Part shown: positions 5,868-14,732 of the stretch, in pieces | How the letters are laid out: each line of letters begins with the position of its first letter | How positions within the stretch are numbered: the first letter of the stretch is position 1 | Source: a virus | Strand: one strand, 5' to 3' | IMG/VR virus record: IMGVR_UViG_3300034356_000216 | Coordinates: 1-24,633 of that record | DNA length: 24,633 bases | The notes under the pieces: model-generated | Database searches by the model: none | What the model was told of the DNA's origin: nothing | The model's input: the letters and a program-made list of their open reading frames with translations, nothing else | Program-made: the position numbers and the translations under genes

Positions 5868-5950
5868 GTACAATAGAATGTTTAAATATATTATCTTACT
5901 TAAAAGCAAAGACAGACTTTGACAATGAGCAGATAAAAAAGATTCGTTAG
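5672..5950 (+). CDS. T-like extension of the tail chaperone, reached by a candidate -1 frameshift
   Basis: The -1 frame relative to the chaperone is open from 5645 to the TAG at 5948-5950. The T9 run at 5671-5679 lies near its upstream end, where a slip must occur to enter it. A slip after codon 5676-5678 would make a product of about 251 residues: 161 shared and 90 new. The new part has a hydrophilic linker (RSRDEQGQSERGG), then a protein-like domain, MHYFGWQYSAKLIAEYENC, ending ECLNILSYLKAKTDFDNEQ. Without frameshifting, the frame could start at ATG 5786 (54 aa) or at ATG 5864, which overlaps the chaperone stop as ATGA (28 aa). In lambda-like phages this G/GT pair is conserved and links tube subunits to the tape measure. 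Confidence 0.55.
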   Translation, partial: FFLSSIQKLDRSFTGLFGEQDVRSRDEQGQSERGGSKFMHYFGWQYSAKLIAEYENCTVTQGYEMSTIECLNILSYLKAKTDFDNEQIKKIR

Positions 5951-5977
5951 ATGTTTACATAGGTTTATGGTTTGGCT

Positions 5978-6015
5978 ACCCCTACTCTTAAAAAAGGTGG
6001 GGGTTAGTTATTTTT
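5978..6015 (+). terminator. Hairpin terminator before the gp10-like gene
   Basis: ACCCCTAC (5978-5985) pairs with GTGGGGGT (5997-6004) including one U-G pair, with an 11-nt A-rich loop. TAGTTATTTTT follows. It lies in the 88-bp gap after the chaperone T-frame and would reduce read-through into the tail operon. Confidence 0.55.
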
Positions 6016-6038
6016 AGACCTTTACCCTATTTATTGTT

Positions 6039-6710
6039 ATGAGCATTAGTCAAGCACAAGCACAGGCAATAGGAGATGGATTCCTTAATAAATTTGGGAA
6101 TGAGGCTTATGGTAGTAAGACAGAATTACCTACTATTGAATACTTATTAGGATTATATGGTGGGGAATTTATAAAAGAAGCTCAAAAAAATCTTAAGCTA
6201 AGTAACTCTATTGCAAGCGGTGATATAAATGATATCATTGCAAGGGTAACTAAATTCGGTACAACCTATACTTTAAGTATGGGTTATCCTAAAAGCGACC
6301 CTGCATCTAAATACTTTGACTTTATAAATAAAGGGGTTAAGGGTACTAAAAATATTAAAGCAGATAATTCTACTCCATATAAATTTAACTCATCTAAAAA
6401 AAGTGTGCCAATTTCTTCAATAGAAAAGTGGCTTAGTTATAACAAACTAAAAACAGTTAGCGTTAAACCTTATAAAAAATTAGGTCAAGAAACAAAGGCA
6501 ATAGATAGTAAAAAATCTTTAGCTTATGTAATAGCTAGTTCTATTCATAGAAAAGGTATAAAGTCAACGCATTACTTTGACAATGCTGAAAAGTATGTTT
6601 TTGATAAATCATTTATAACAGTAATGGAAACAGCATTCGGCAAAGATATTCAAATTTCAGTAAGACAAATAGTTAAAGAAATAACAAATGGCAATAACAA
6701 TCCAAAGTAG
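6039..6710 (+). CDS. Phage structural protein, HK97 gp10-like / tail completion candidate
   Basis: A 223-residue protein, MSISQAQAQAIGDGFLNKFG onward. Residues ~45-120 contain helical KEAQKNLKLSNSIASGDIND, a strand with TLSMGYP, and YFDFINKGVKGTKN. This resembles the 'sheath of helix, then FI..G..G' layout of gp10-type proteins that finish the head-tail joint or tail end. The C-terminal part is basic and includes IASSIHRKGIKSTHYFDNA, a pattern typical of this protein class (RKGI..T.FF..A). It is the first gene after a terminator and overlaps the next gene by 23 nt. A direct role at the head-tail interface is inference from the pattern and position. Confidence 0.5.
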   Translation: MSISQAQAQAIGDGFLNKFGNEAYGSKTELPTIEYLLGLYGGEFIKEAQKNLKLSNSIASGDINDIIARVTKFGTTYTLSMGYPKSDPASKYFDFINKGVKGTKNIKADNSTPYKFNSSKKSVPISSIEKWLSYNKLKTVSVKPYKKLGQETKAIDSKKSLAYVIASSIHRKGIKSTHYFDNAEKYVFDKSFITVMETAFGKDIQISVRQIVKEITNGNNNPK

Positions 6711-7914
6711 CCCTGCGCCTTATAGCAGTATGCACGATGACTTATGGTATGTATCAAGTTCAAACAATGTAGGTGAAACTTCGTTTAAGTTTGTGTATGA
6801 TGTTTATGTAAACGGAAGTCAAGTAAGCAGAACTAAGATATTCCCTGCTCCATCTGCCGAAGGTAGCTACGGAGTATTTAACGCATCTCCAATTGTAAGG
6901 GCTTATGTAACTAATTACTTTGAGCCTTCTGGTTCATCTATCTTAGTTGCATCTAATGATAAAATTAAAGTAGCATCAACAATACAAATAGGTGAAGAAT
7001 ATGTAAGTGGCAGCAACTTAATAACTAACTTAAACTTAGTTAGTGGTGCTTTAAGTTCTTATAACTATTACCCACCTTTGTTTGCAGATATTCTTTTTGT
7101 TAATAACAATACTCCTTTAGTTCTATCTGATTACTATGATAATTTACTTATAGAAAACTTTACGGATGACTGGCTAACGGAAAGGGATAACGATAATATT
7201 TCAATAGAGTATGGGGATAATTTCTTTGCTACATATTTTAAGATTACTGCTGGTTCTTATCAGGCTTGGATTGATGTAATAAACGAATCAGGAACAGTTA
7301 TAGATACTGCAAGCGGTGGCATTACATTTAGTGGGGAAATGAATTTATTTAATTGTCAAGCAGGACATATCAATACTTTTGCAGGTAGGACATTAATAAC
7401 TGAATCCACCTATGGCTACAATGTTTATATTAAATTAGGAGTAGCAGAATCTAGGAAGCTACAATTTAAACAAAAGTGCTACCCTAAATATAAGCAGTAC
7501 AATCTTCATTTCCTTAATAGGCTAGGAGGTTGGGACACTATGAAATTTGCATTAGTTAATAAAAGGTCAACAGAAGTACAAAGGGCATCGTATAGAAGAA
7601 ATGATTATCAGCTATCTGGCAACCAAATGACTAATATAGATTCTTACAATAAGTATAACGAATCCACTTTGAACTATGCTATTCAGCATAAAGATAAGTT
7701 TCATTTAATATCTGATTGGGTAAGCGAGCAAGATTACGAATGGTTAGCACAATTATTTGCTAGTTCTATTTGTTATATGGAAGTGCAAGGTGCATACTTC
7801 CCTGTTACTATTGCAAGTACAAATTACCAATACAAGACAGAAACTTCGGATAAGTTATTTAATTTTGAAATAGACATTGAAGTAGGTAAATATTTAACAA
7901 GCCAATTTAGATAA
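6688..7914 (+). CDS. Tail or baseplate structural protein
   Basis: A 408-residue, beta-rich protein with no signal or membrane segment, beginning MAITIQSSPAPYSSMHDDLW. Strand-forming patches alternate with Gly/Ser loops through residues ~20-230 (for example SFKFVYDVYVNGSQV). The last 130 residues contain LHFLNRLGGWDTMKFALVNK and a charged C-terminal part with YFPVTIASTNYQYKT and FEIDIEVGKYL. This last pattern is reminiscent of distal tail (Dit-like) proteins that join tube to tip. I recognise it only as a recurring protein of Bacteroidota siphophage tail modules. Its start lies within the previous gene (23 nt), and its TAA shares one base with the next ATG. Confidence 0.6.
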   Translation: MAITIQSSPAPYSSMHDDLWYVSSSNNVGETSFKFVYDVYVNGSQVSRTKIFPAPSAEGSYGVFNASPIVRAYVTNYFEPSGSSILVASNDKIKVASTIQIGEEYVSGSNLITNLNLVSGALSSYNYYPPLFADILFVNNNTPLVLSDYYDNLLIENFTDDWLTERDNDNISIEYGDNFFATYFKITAGSYQAWIDVINESGTVIDTASGGITFSGEMNLFNCQAGHINTFAGRTLITESTYGYNVYIKLGVAESRKLQFKQKCYPKYKQYNLHFLNRLGGWDTMKFALVNKRSTEVQRASYRRNDYQLSGNQMTNIDSYNKYNESTLNYAIQHKDKFHLISDWVSEQDYEWLAQLFASSICYMEVQGAYFPVTIASTNYQYKTETSDKLFNFEIDIEVGKYLTSQFR

Positions 7915-10016
7915 TGATTAGCACAGAAATATATATTGAAGATTATAAGTTAGATTTGTTGCAAGATATAAGTACAGAGTTTAGTTATAGCATTGATGAC
8001 ATAGTAGATTTTGGATCTAAGAATACTTCTTTTTCTAAGACAATTAATATATCTGGTACTGCTATTAACAATAAAATCTTTGGCTTTGTATTTGACTTAG
8101 GTAATGCTAATCTTACGGACGATGAGCTACCAAATGTTAACTACAATTTCAATGCAAGTAAGTCAGCGCAATGTAGAATATTTATTGATAAGATACAAGT
8201 CTTTAAGGGTACATTAAGAATATTAGAGATAGTAATAGATAATAAGACAATAGAATATCAATGTAGTGTGTTCGGTGAATTAGGTGGGTTTATAACTGCA
8301 TTAGGAAATAAAAGATTGTCAGGTAATGAGATACCTGCCGATGACTTAGACTTTAGTTTTTACGACCATACATATACTTACGAAAATATTACTTCTTCTT
8401 GGGAGGTATCGGGTTCAAGAGGCACAGCTAATAGTAGTGCTTATGGCTCTGGATATTATTACCCATTGATTGATTACGGAAATGTAAGTACAGATAAATT
8501 AGATTATAATGTAATGACATTTAGACCTTCTCTATTTGTTAAAGAATACCTAGAAAAGATAATTGAAGATAGTGGATATACTTATGACTTTGATTTATTA
8601 GATACAGACCCTTTCAAAAGGCTTATAATACCGCACAATCAAAAGATACTTTCAACAATAAGCAATACTCAATTAGTAGCTACTCCAACTGTTGCAACTT
8701 ACACAGGCACAGGTATAACTATCCCTTTAGGATTTACTAACACTTCTTTAGGTAGCTTTACTTATGCAGGAACGACATATATTTATACAGGAGCATCTAA
8801 GGTAATTAACTTAGATTTTAAATTAGTAGGACTTTATACCGCAGGTGGAATAGCTACTCTTAATGTTAAAAAAGCAGGAGTAACTATTGGAAGCTATTAT
8901 ATAGGCGCACCATTTGCAGGTCATTACTTTACTGCTAATATTAATTTAGTAGGAATAACATTTAACACAAGCGATAGTTTAACATTCTCTTTAGATTGGA
9001 CTAGCACTTCAACAGGTTATAATTTAGTTGTTCAATCAGGAGGCTCATTAAATTTAAGTACAACAAGCAGTGATATAGTTCCAATTAACTATAATGAAGC
9101 AATAAAAATAAATAGTACAATTCCTAAAGGAATATTTCAAAGAGATTTCTTTTTAAGTATATGCAAGATGTACAACCTATATGTTTATGATGACATATAC
9201 ACAGATAAAAAGATTTATATAAAACCTTATATAGACTTTTATCCAACTACAAGTGCGAATGCTTTAGATTGGTCTAATAAGATAGACAGGTCTAAGCCAT
9301 TGAGTATAAAGCCAATGAGTGAACTAAATGCAAGATACTACCAATTTAAATACAAAGATGACACGGATAGTTACAATGAGAATTATAAAAAGAAATATAA
9401 TGAGAACTATGGCGATAGGCTATACGATACTGATTATGATTTTAGTAAAAATACGGACACACTTGAAATAATATTTGCATCAAGCCCACTAATTCAAGCA
9501 ACAGGTAGGGATAAACGAGTTACTCAAATATTAAAAATATCTGATAACAATACTAAAGAACAATCGGTAGATAGTGTTATTAGAATTATGCAAGTACAAA
9601 AGTTAAGTGGTGTAGCAACTTGGAATATAAAAAACCAAGCAGGTTTATCTAACTTAGTAACTTTAAATAGCTATGGTTATGCAGGTCATTTACATTTTAA
9701 CGATTCTGGAATACCTGATAATGATATTAATTTTGGTGCGCCTAAAGAGGTTTATATAACTACCACTTCATACCCAACAACAAATTTATTTAACGCATAT
9801 TATAGTAATTATTTAGCAGAGATAACAAGCAAGGATAGTAAGCTATTAACTTGTAGTGCTTTATTAAATACAGTAGATATCAATAATGTAGATTTCTCTA
9901 AATACATTTGGATAGATGGAGTTCTATTTAGGCTAAATAAGATTGAAGGATTTAATCCTATGGAATACAATACAACGAAAATAAGTTTATTAAAAGTAAT
10001 TGAAACAATATACTAA
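7914..10016 (+). CDS. Large tail protein, probable tail tip / baseplate hub component
   Basis: A 700-residue protein in a TAATG overlap (one shared base) with the previous gene, also joined by TAATG to the tape measure gene. The N terminus has TEIYIEDYKLDLLQDISTEF, then TSFSKTINISGTAINNKIFG, a motif I associate with Bacteroidota tail proteins that share a Dit/hub-like start. The middle is Thr/Gly/Ser-rich (residues ~250-400), probably a carbohydrate-binding or jelly-roll-like insertion. The C-terminal part (residues ~410-700) includes YNLYVYDDIYTDKKIYIKPY and NGVLFRLNK-like strands. It would sit at the tail tip below the tape measure. Its length fits a tip protein that trimerises, but this is inference. 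Confidence 0.55.
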   Translation: MISTEIYIEDYKLDLLQDISTEFSYSIDDIVDFGSKNTSFSKTINISGTAINNKIFGFVFDLGNANLTDDELPNVNYNFNASKSAQCRIFIDKIQVFKGTLRILEIVIDNKTIEYQCSVFGELGGFITALGNKRLSGNEIPADDLDFSFYDHTYTYENITSSWEVSGSRGTANSSAYGSGYYYPLIDYGNVSTDKLDYNVMTFRPSLFVKEYLEKIIEDSGYTYDFDLLDTDPFKRLIIPHNQKILSTISNTQLVATPTVATYTGTGITIPLGFTNTSLGSFTYAGTTYIYTGASKVINLDFKLVGLYTAGGIATLNVKKAGVTIGSYYIGAPFAGHYFTANINLVGITFNTSDSLTFSLDWTSTSTGYNLVVQSGGSLNLSTTSSDIVPINYNEAIKINSTIPKGIFQRDFFLSICKMYNLYVYDDIYTDKKIYIKPYIDFYPTTSANALDWSNKIDRSKPLSIKPMSELNARYYQFKYKDDTDSYNENYKKKYNENYGDRLYDTDYDFSKNTDTLEIIFASSPLIQATGRDKRVTQILKISDNNTKEQSVDSVIRIMQVQKLSGVATWNIKNQAGLSNLVTLNSYGYAGHLHFNDSGIPDNDINFGAPKEVYITTTSYPTTNLFNAYYSNYLAEITSKDSKLLTCSALLNTVDINNVDFSKYIWIDGVLFRLNKIEGFNPMEYNTTKISLLKVIETIY

Positions 10017-11932
10017 TGGCAACAGAAAATTTGAATTTAAACGTCAATGTAAACACCAATGGTGTTGACAATTCTATAGGTTCACTTAAAAAGCAACTTC
10101 GTGAAGCAAATGCAGATGTAGTAAGATTATCAGATAAGTTTGGCGCAACGTCAATACAAGCAGCTAATGCAGCAAAAAAAGCAGCAGAGCTTAAAGATAG
10201 GATAGGAGATGCTAAAGCATTAACAGATTCCTTTAATCCAGATGCAAAGTTTAAAGCACTTACTTCTTCATTATCAGGAGTAGCAGGTGGATTTGGTGCA
10301 GTACAGGGTGCTATGGCTTTATTTGGTGCAGAAAGTGATGATGTTCAAAAAACATTATTAAAAGTTCAATCTGCAATGGCTATATCGCAAGGTTTACAAT
10401 CACTTGGTGAAAGTATAGATAGTTTTAAAAACTTAGGTGCAGTAATAAAAAGTACAACAATATTTCAAGAGGCATATAATTTTGTAATAGGAAAAAAAGT
10501 TGTAGTTACTCAAGCAGATATTGCTGTAACACAAGCGCAAACTGCATCAGTAGTTGAGCAAGGAATTGCAATCGTTGGAACTACTGCTATTGTTCAAGGA
10601 GCAACTGGAGCAATAGGAAATAAAGTTGTAGTTGCTGGAACAGATATTATTGCAATAGAAGGTCAAACAGCTGCAACAGTTCAACACGGAGTTGCAGTAG
10701 TAGCAACAACAACTGCTGTAACAGGTGCAACTACAGCAATGAAATTGTTTAGAATAGCTTTAATTGCAACAGGTATTGGATTATTGATTGTAGCAATAGG
10801 ATTTGCTGTTGAGGCATTTTCTAAATATATAGGAGCAGCAGAAAAGGCTGCTGAAGCACAAAAAAAATTAAATAAACAAGTTGAGGATGGCGCAAAAGTT
10901 CAATTAGAAGCTGAACTTGCATTTTTAGATAGAGAACAAAAATTAGCGGTAGCTAGAGCAAAAGCAAAAGGTAATAGCGAAGCGGAGATATATAAAATAG
11001 AACAAACATATAGGCAATTAAAAATAGATTCTCAACAAAGATATCATAATGAAATTGCTAGCATTGATGCAAAAGCTGCTACTGCTACTCAAAATACAAT
11101 AAAAAATATTGTTAACGAAGCAGAAATAGCAAGATTAGCAGAACAAGAAAGATTAAGAAAGATAGCCGAACAAAAAGAAAAAGATGATAAAAAGAAAGCT
11201 GATGAATTAATTGCATTTAATCTAAGAGCAAAGTTACAAGTACAAGGGGATGATTTAGCATTATTAGAAGATGGTAAGAAATTACAAGCGGAGGCAGATA
11301 AAGCTGATGCTGAAGCAGCAAAAGCTGCAGAAGAAGATAGAATAAAAGGTTTGCAATATAGAACCGCACAAGTTCTACAAATTAATAAGACTGCACAAGA
11401 TGAAGATAAGAAAAATAAAGATGCGCTTTTAAATGCAGAATTACAATTTCAAAATGCAAAATTTGATATTGCAAATCAAGGTTTAAACTTAATACAACAA
11501 TTAGCGGGTCAAGGTACTGCGGTAGCTAAAGCTGCAGCGTTATCACAAATTATTATTGATACAGGTAGAGGTTTTGCAAGTGGTTTAACTATTGCACAAG
11601 AAGGTGCAAAGGCAACTGGTCCGGCTGCTCCATTTGCATTCCCAATATTTTATGCAACACAAATCGCTGCCGTATTAGGTGCGGTAGGAAAAGCTAAAAG
11701 TATTTTAAGTCAAGTGCCAGGTGGTGGTGGAATGGGTTCAATTAGTGCGCCATCAATGATTAATCAAGCACCAATAACTCCACAACAACCACAAGCTGCA
11801 ACAACAAACCTAAGTCAACAATCTATTAATGATATAGGCAATCAAGCAGTAAGAGCTTATGTGATTGAAAGTGATGTTACAAGCAACCAACAAAGAATAA
11901 CCGCAATAAGACAAAGAGCAAGATTTAGTTAA
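10016..11932 (+). CDS. Tape measure protein
   Basis: A 638-residue protein, mostly Ala/Lys/Glu-rich helix. Residues ~20-80 contain coiled-coil IGSLKKQLREANADVVRLSD. Residues 80-160 are a hydrophobic Gly/Ala helix. Residues 161-242 hold two copies of a ~40-residue repeat (KVVVTQADIAVTQAQTASVV and KVVVAGTDIIAIEGQTAATV). A membrane-type helix, IALIATGIGLLIVAIGFAV, covers ~247-265, then long coiled coil to ~480, and a Gly/Pro-rich end (GGGGMGSISAPSM). This is the usual composition of tape measure proteins, which set tail length. At ~0.15 nm per residue it predicts a tail near 95 nm. It is short for the family. ATG at 10016 overlaps the previous stop by one base. Confidence 0.85.
   Translation: MATENLNLNVNVNTNGVDNSIGSLKKQLREANADVVRLSDKFGATSIQAANAAKKAAELKDRIGDAKALTDSFNPDAKFKALTSSLSGVAGGFGAVQGAMALFGAESDDVQKTLLKVQSAMAISQGLQSLGESIDSFKNLGAVIKSTTIFQEAYNFVIGKKVVVTQADIAVTQAQTASVVEQGIAIVGTTAIVQGATGAIGNKVVVAGTDIIAIEGQTAATVQHGVAVVATTTAVTGATTAMKLFRIALIATGIGLLIVAIGFAVEAFSKYIGAAEKAAEAQKKLNKQVEDGAKVQLEAELAFLDREQKLAVARAKAKGNSEAEIYKIEQTYRQLKIDSQQRYHNEIASIDAKAATATQNTIKNIVNEAEIARLAEQERLRKIAEQKEKDDKKKADELIAFNLRAKLQVQGDDLALLEDGKKLQAEADKADAEAAKAAEEDRIKGLQYRTAQVLQINKTAQDEDKKNKDALLNAELQFQNAKFDIANQGLNLIQQLAGQGTAVAKAAALSQIIIDTGRGFASGLTIAQEGAKATGPAAPFAFPIFYATQIAAVLGAVGKAKSILSQVPGGGGMGSISAPSMINQAPITPQQPQAATTNLSQQSINDIGNQAVRAYVIESDVTSNQQRITAIRQRARFS
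10496..10741 (+). repeat. Twofold internal repeat in the tape measure gene
   Basis: Residues 161-202 and 203-242 align: KVVVTQADIAVTQAQTASVV with KVVVAGTDIIAIEGQTAATV, then QGIAIVGTTAIVQGATGAIG with HGVAVVATTTAVTGATTAM. A tandem duplication in a tape measure protein would lengthen the tail in whole units. Confidence 0.7.
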
Positions 11933-11952
11933 TATTTAAAAAATTACTATTT

Positions 11953-12546
11953 ATGAGTATGGAATTACCTTTATATATGTTAGACATATCGGATGACCTT
12001 AACGACGATGCAGAGGTTCAATATGTCGCTTTGGTAGATAGACCTGCCATTCAAAAGAATTGGAATGCGTTTAAAAATCAGCAGAAGTTTGAAATCATTA
12101 GCGAAGATAAGCATATTATTAGCGGTTGTGCTATGTTGGCTGACACTCCTATTTTTAGAAGTGATGTTAGCTTTGGTGATTATTATGTTGCTTTCTCTAA
12201 AGATACTATTGTCAAGATTGCTCAAAAGTATTTTAAGAAGGGCTATCAAAATAATGTAAACTTAATGCACGACCCTAATCAAATTGAATCAGGTGTTACT
12301 ATGTTTGAAAGTTTTATTAGTGATAAGTCAAGAGGCATAGCACCAATGAAAGGATTTGAAGATGCGCCAGAGGGAAGTTGGTTTGTTTCTATGTTAGTAG
12401 AAAATGAAGCAGTATGGGCTAAAGTTAAAGATGGTACTATTAAAGGATTCTCTATTGAAGGGATATTTAATTATACTCCAAAGCAATCTAAAGATGAAGT
12501 AAAGATGCAACAGATTAAAGACATCTTAAGTTCTATTAAGGCTTAA
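11953..12546 (+). CDS. Prohead protease, XkdF-like (peptidase S78_2 type)
   Basis: A 197-residue protein. It has the N-terminal ELPLYMLDISDD and VALVDRPAIQKNW typical of XkdF-type proteins, a domain with VNLMHDPNQIESGVTMFES (His106), and IKGFSIEGIF (Ser167), which fit the His/Ser pair of this herpes-protease-like fold. These proteases cut scaffold and capsid protein N termini during head maturation. The gene is directly upstream of the scaffold-like and major capsid genes, the standard protease-scaffold-capsid order. Starts at 11953 and 11959 are both possible and differ by two residues. The leader TTACTATTTATG resembles those at other starts here. Confidence 0.85.
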   Translation: MSMELPLYMLDISDDLNDDAEVQYVALVDRPAIQKNWNAFKNQQKFEIISEDKHIISGCAMLADTPIFRSDVSFGDYYVAFSKDTIVKIAQKYFKKGYQNNVNLMHDPNQIESGVTMFESFISDKSRGIAPMKGFEDAPEGSWFVSMLVENEAVWAKVKDGTIKGFSIEGIFNYTPKQSKDEVKMQQIKDILSSIKA

Positions 12547-12589
12547 GTGATAAACAATATTATTTATTAACATTTAAAGAAAAATAAAG

Positions 12590-13195
12590 ATGACCACAAA
12601 AGAGGCGATACAACAAATTAGAGCATTGTTTGAAGATGTTCCACAAGTAGAACCAAAAGAAGCACCAGTTGCTCCTATGGTTGAACCTATTGCACCTGAA
12701 GTTACAAAGGTAGAAATGGCTGAATACTCTTTGGCAGATGGTACAAAGGTTATGATTTCTGCATTAGAAATAGGTGGCAAAGTAGAGTTAGCCGATGGCA
12801 CTCCTGCTCCACAAGGCGAACATCAATTAATGGATGGTACTTCTATCCAAGTTGATGAGTTAGGTATTATCATTGAAATAGCATCTCCTAAAGAAGATGT
12901 TATAGAAGAAGAACCTATCGCACCTGCTGCTCCTGTTGCACCTGCACAAGACACAACTGCTATGGCAGAAATGTTTGCAGCACAAAAAGAAGAATTAGAA
13001 AAAAAGATTGTTGAATTAGAGAACAAAGTAAAGCAAGGTTTTGCACAAGTAGCTGAATTAGTAGAGGCACTTTCAAATACCCCAATGTCTGAGCCTACTC
13101 AAAAATCAGCAAACGCATTTCAATCTTATGTATCTACAAATGATATTAAGTATGAAAGATTAGAGAAATATAGAAACGCAATTTTAAACAAATAA
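12590..13195 (+). CDS. Capsid scaffold-like protein with DGT-repeat beta domain
   Basis: A 201-residue acidic protein lying between protease and capsid, where scaffolds are coded. It has a short N-terminal helix (AIQQIRALFEDVP), a Pro/Ala/Glu linker, then residues ~42-102, a repeated strand-turn unit (YSLADGTKVMI, VELADGTPAPQGEH, QLMDGTSIQV). A second Pro/Ala-rich linker (EEEPIAPAAPVAPAQD) is followed by a coiled coil at ~125-160 (QKEELEKKIVELENKVKQ) and a basic end, KYRNAILNK, that may contact the capsid protein. The coiled coil plus acidic linkers fit scaffolding proteins. The role of the DGT unit is unknown to me. It starts 44 bp after the protease gene and ends 11 bp before the capsid gene. 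Confidence 0.7.
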   Translation: MTTKEAIQQIRALFEDVPQVEPKEAPVAPMVEPIAPEVTKVEMAEYSLADGTKVMISALEIGGKVELADGTPAPQGEHQLMDGTSIQVDELGIIIEIASPKEDVIEEEPIAPAAPVAPAQDTTAMAEMFAAQKEELEKKIVELENKVKQGFAQVAELVEALSNTPMSEPTQKSANAFQSYVSTNDIKYERLEKYRNAILNK

Positions 13196-13206
13196 AATAA
13201 TAAAAA

Positions 13207-14157
13207 ATGTCATTTACAGTCAGTTCATTAACAAACTACACTAAAGAGAACGAAGCACAATTAGTATCTTCTTCTGTTTTAGGTGCAAAAACTGCTGCCC
13301 TTATTAAGAGTGCAGGTAACGTTATGGTTGGAGTTAAATCCGCAGAAACTATCAACATTATGGATACAGATGCTTTCTTCCAAGCAGGTGGAACTTGCGG
13401 TTGGAACGCATCGGGTACAACTACTTTTACTCAAAGAACAGTAACAGTTGGTAAGATTAAAGTACAAGAGGCTTTATGTCCTAAAGCATTAGAAGCAAAG
13501 TATTTACAAAAGGCATTACCAACAGGTAGCCAATACGATTCTATTCCTTTTGAGCAAGATTATAGCGAAAGAAAAGCTAAGACTATTGCATCTCAATTAG
13601 AGACTGCAATTTGGAATGGCGATACTGCTTCAGCTAATGGTAACTTAAACAAGTTTGATGGCTTTGTTAAGTTAATCGGTGCTGCGGCAGGTGTTGTAGA
13701 TGCAAACGTATCTGGATTTATTTCAGGTGCTCCTTTGACATCTATCACTGCTGGTAACGTTGTTAGCTTATTTGATGGTGTTTACAAAGCAATCCCTGCT
13801 AAAGTAGTAGCTGCTGACGATATGGTTATCGTTTGTGGTCAAGATACTTTTAGAACTTACACTATTGCATTGAAGAACGCTAATATGTTCCAATATTCAA
13901 TAGATGTTAAAGCTGATAGCGAGTTTATATTACCAGGCACAAACATTAAAGTTGTAGCTTTACAAGGTTTAAACGGAACTAATGATGTTTATGCAATGCG
14001 TTTAAGCAACTTGTTCTTAGGTACAGATTTATTGAACGAAGAAGAAAAATTTGAAATCTTTTTTGCTAAAGAAGCAGATGAGGTTCGTTTTGCAGCAGAG
14101 TTCAAAATGGGTGTGAACGTAGCTTTCCCTGATGAAATCGTAAAAGTAGCAATTTAA
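13207..14157 (+). CDS. Major capsid protein
   Basis: A 316-residue protein matching the length and texture of HK97-fold capsid proteins. It has an N-terminal arm (MSFTVSSLTNYTKENEAQLV), a stretch with FEQDYSERKAKTIASQLETA that fits the long spine helix, alternating strands and Gly turns, the region NMFQYSIDVKADSEFILPG, and a C-terminal strand, EVRFAAEFKMGVNVAFPDEI. It follows protease and scaffold genes directly and is followed by a strong hairpin terminator, as expected for the most abundant protein. Codons look more regular here than in the neighbours, with many GCT, GTT and AAC, which suits high expression. That impression was not computed. Confidence 0.85.
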   Translation: MSFTVSSLTNYTKENEAQLVSSSVLGAKTAALIKSAGNVMVGVKSAETINIMDTDAFFQAGGTCGWNASGTTTFTQRTVTVGKIKVQEALCPKALEAKYLQKALPTGSQYDSIPFEQDYSERKAKTIASQLETAIWNGDTASANGNLNKFDGFVKLIGAAAGVVDANVSGFISGAPLTSITAGNVVSLFDGVYKAIPAKVVAADDMVIVCGQDTFRTYTIALKNANMFQYSIDVKADSEFILPGTNIKVVALQGLNGTNDVYAMRLSNLFLGTDLLNEEEKFEIFFAKEADEVRFAAEFKMGVNVAFPDEIVKVAI

Positions 14158-14163
14158 TTATAA

Positions 14164-14192
14164 GGGGAGTTGAAATATACTCCCCATTTTTT
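14164..14192 (+). terminator. Rho-independent terminator after the capsid gene
   Basis: GGGGAGT (14164-14170) pairs with ACTCCCC (14179-14185) around an 8-nt loop, followed by ATTTTTT. It starts 7 nt after the capsid stop and probably ends much capsid transcription while letting some pass to the tube gene. Confidence 0.8.
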
Positions 14193-14213
14193 AATAAAAT
14201 AAAATAAACAAAA

Positions 14214-14732
14214 ATGGCGTGTGCATTAACACAGGGATATACCCTAGATTGTCGTGATTCTTTAGGTGGAATTACAGAGGTTTATTTTATTGCAAGTTCA
14301 GATATTACTTCAAGTACTGAAGTTAGTGGTGTAATTACCGCTTTAGTAAAAGCAGCAGGCAAGAAGTTTTACAAATATGAGTTAACAAAAGGAACATCAA
14401 TGTTTACTGAAAACGTAGCATCAAATGTTCAAAATGGTACTTTGTATTTTACTCCTGAATTGACAATAATTTTAAATAAATTACAAGCTAATACAAGAAA
14501 TGAAATCTTATTATTAGCACAAAATAGACTTACTGCCGTTGCTAAAGACAACAATGGTAAGTTCTTTATGCTTGGTAAAACAAGGTCTTTAGACTTAACA
14601 GCAGGTAGTGCTGCAACAGGTACTGCTGAAGGAGATAGAAGCGGATATACTTTAACCTTTGCTGGAGCAGAACCTGCTTTAGCACCAGAGGTTAATAGTA
14701 CAGTAGCTGCTGCCCTAACAACTGCAGGATAG
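14214..14732 (+). CDS. Major tail tube protein (likely)
   Basis: A 172-residue protein beginning MACALTQGYTLDCRDSLGGI, with beta-strands in GITEVYFIASSDI, the region KKFYKYELTKGTSMFTENV, FTPELTIILNKLQANTRNEI, and a C-terminal strand, GYTLTFAGAEPALAPEV, before a low-complexity tail. Size and strand pattern fit tail tube proteins, and ELTKGT..FTE resembles tube proteins of Bacteroidota phages. It is set off by terminators on both sides, as for an abundantly made protein. A decoration (cement) protein of the capsid is the alternative. There is no signal peptide. Confidence 0.6.
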   Translation: MACALTQGYTLDCRDSLGGITEVYFIASSDITSSTEVSGVITALVKAAGKKFYKYELTKGTSMFTENVASNVQNGTLYFTPELTIILNKLQANTRNEILLLAQNRLTAVAKDNNGKFFMLGKTRSLDLTAGSAATGTAEGDRSGYTLTFAGAEPALAPEVNSTVAAALTTAG

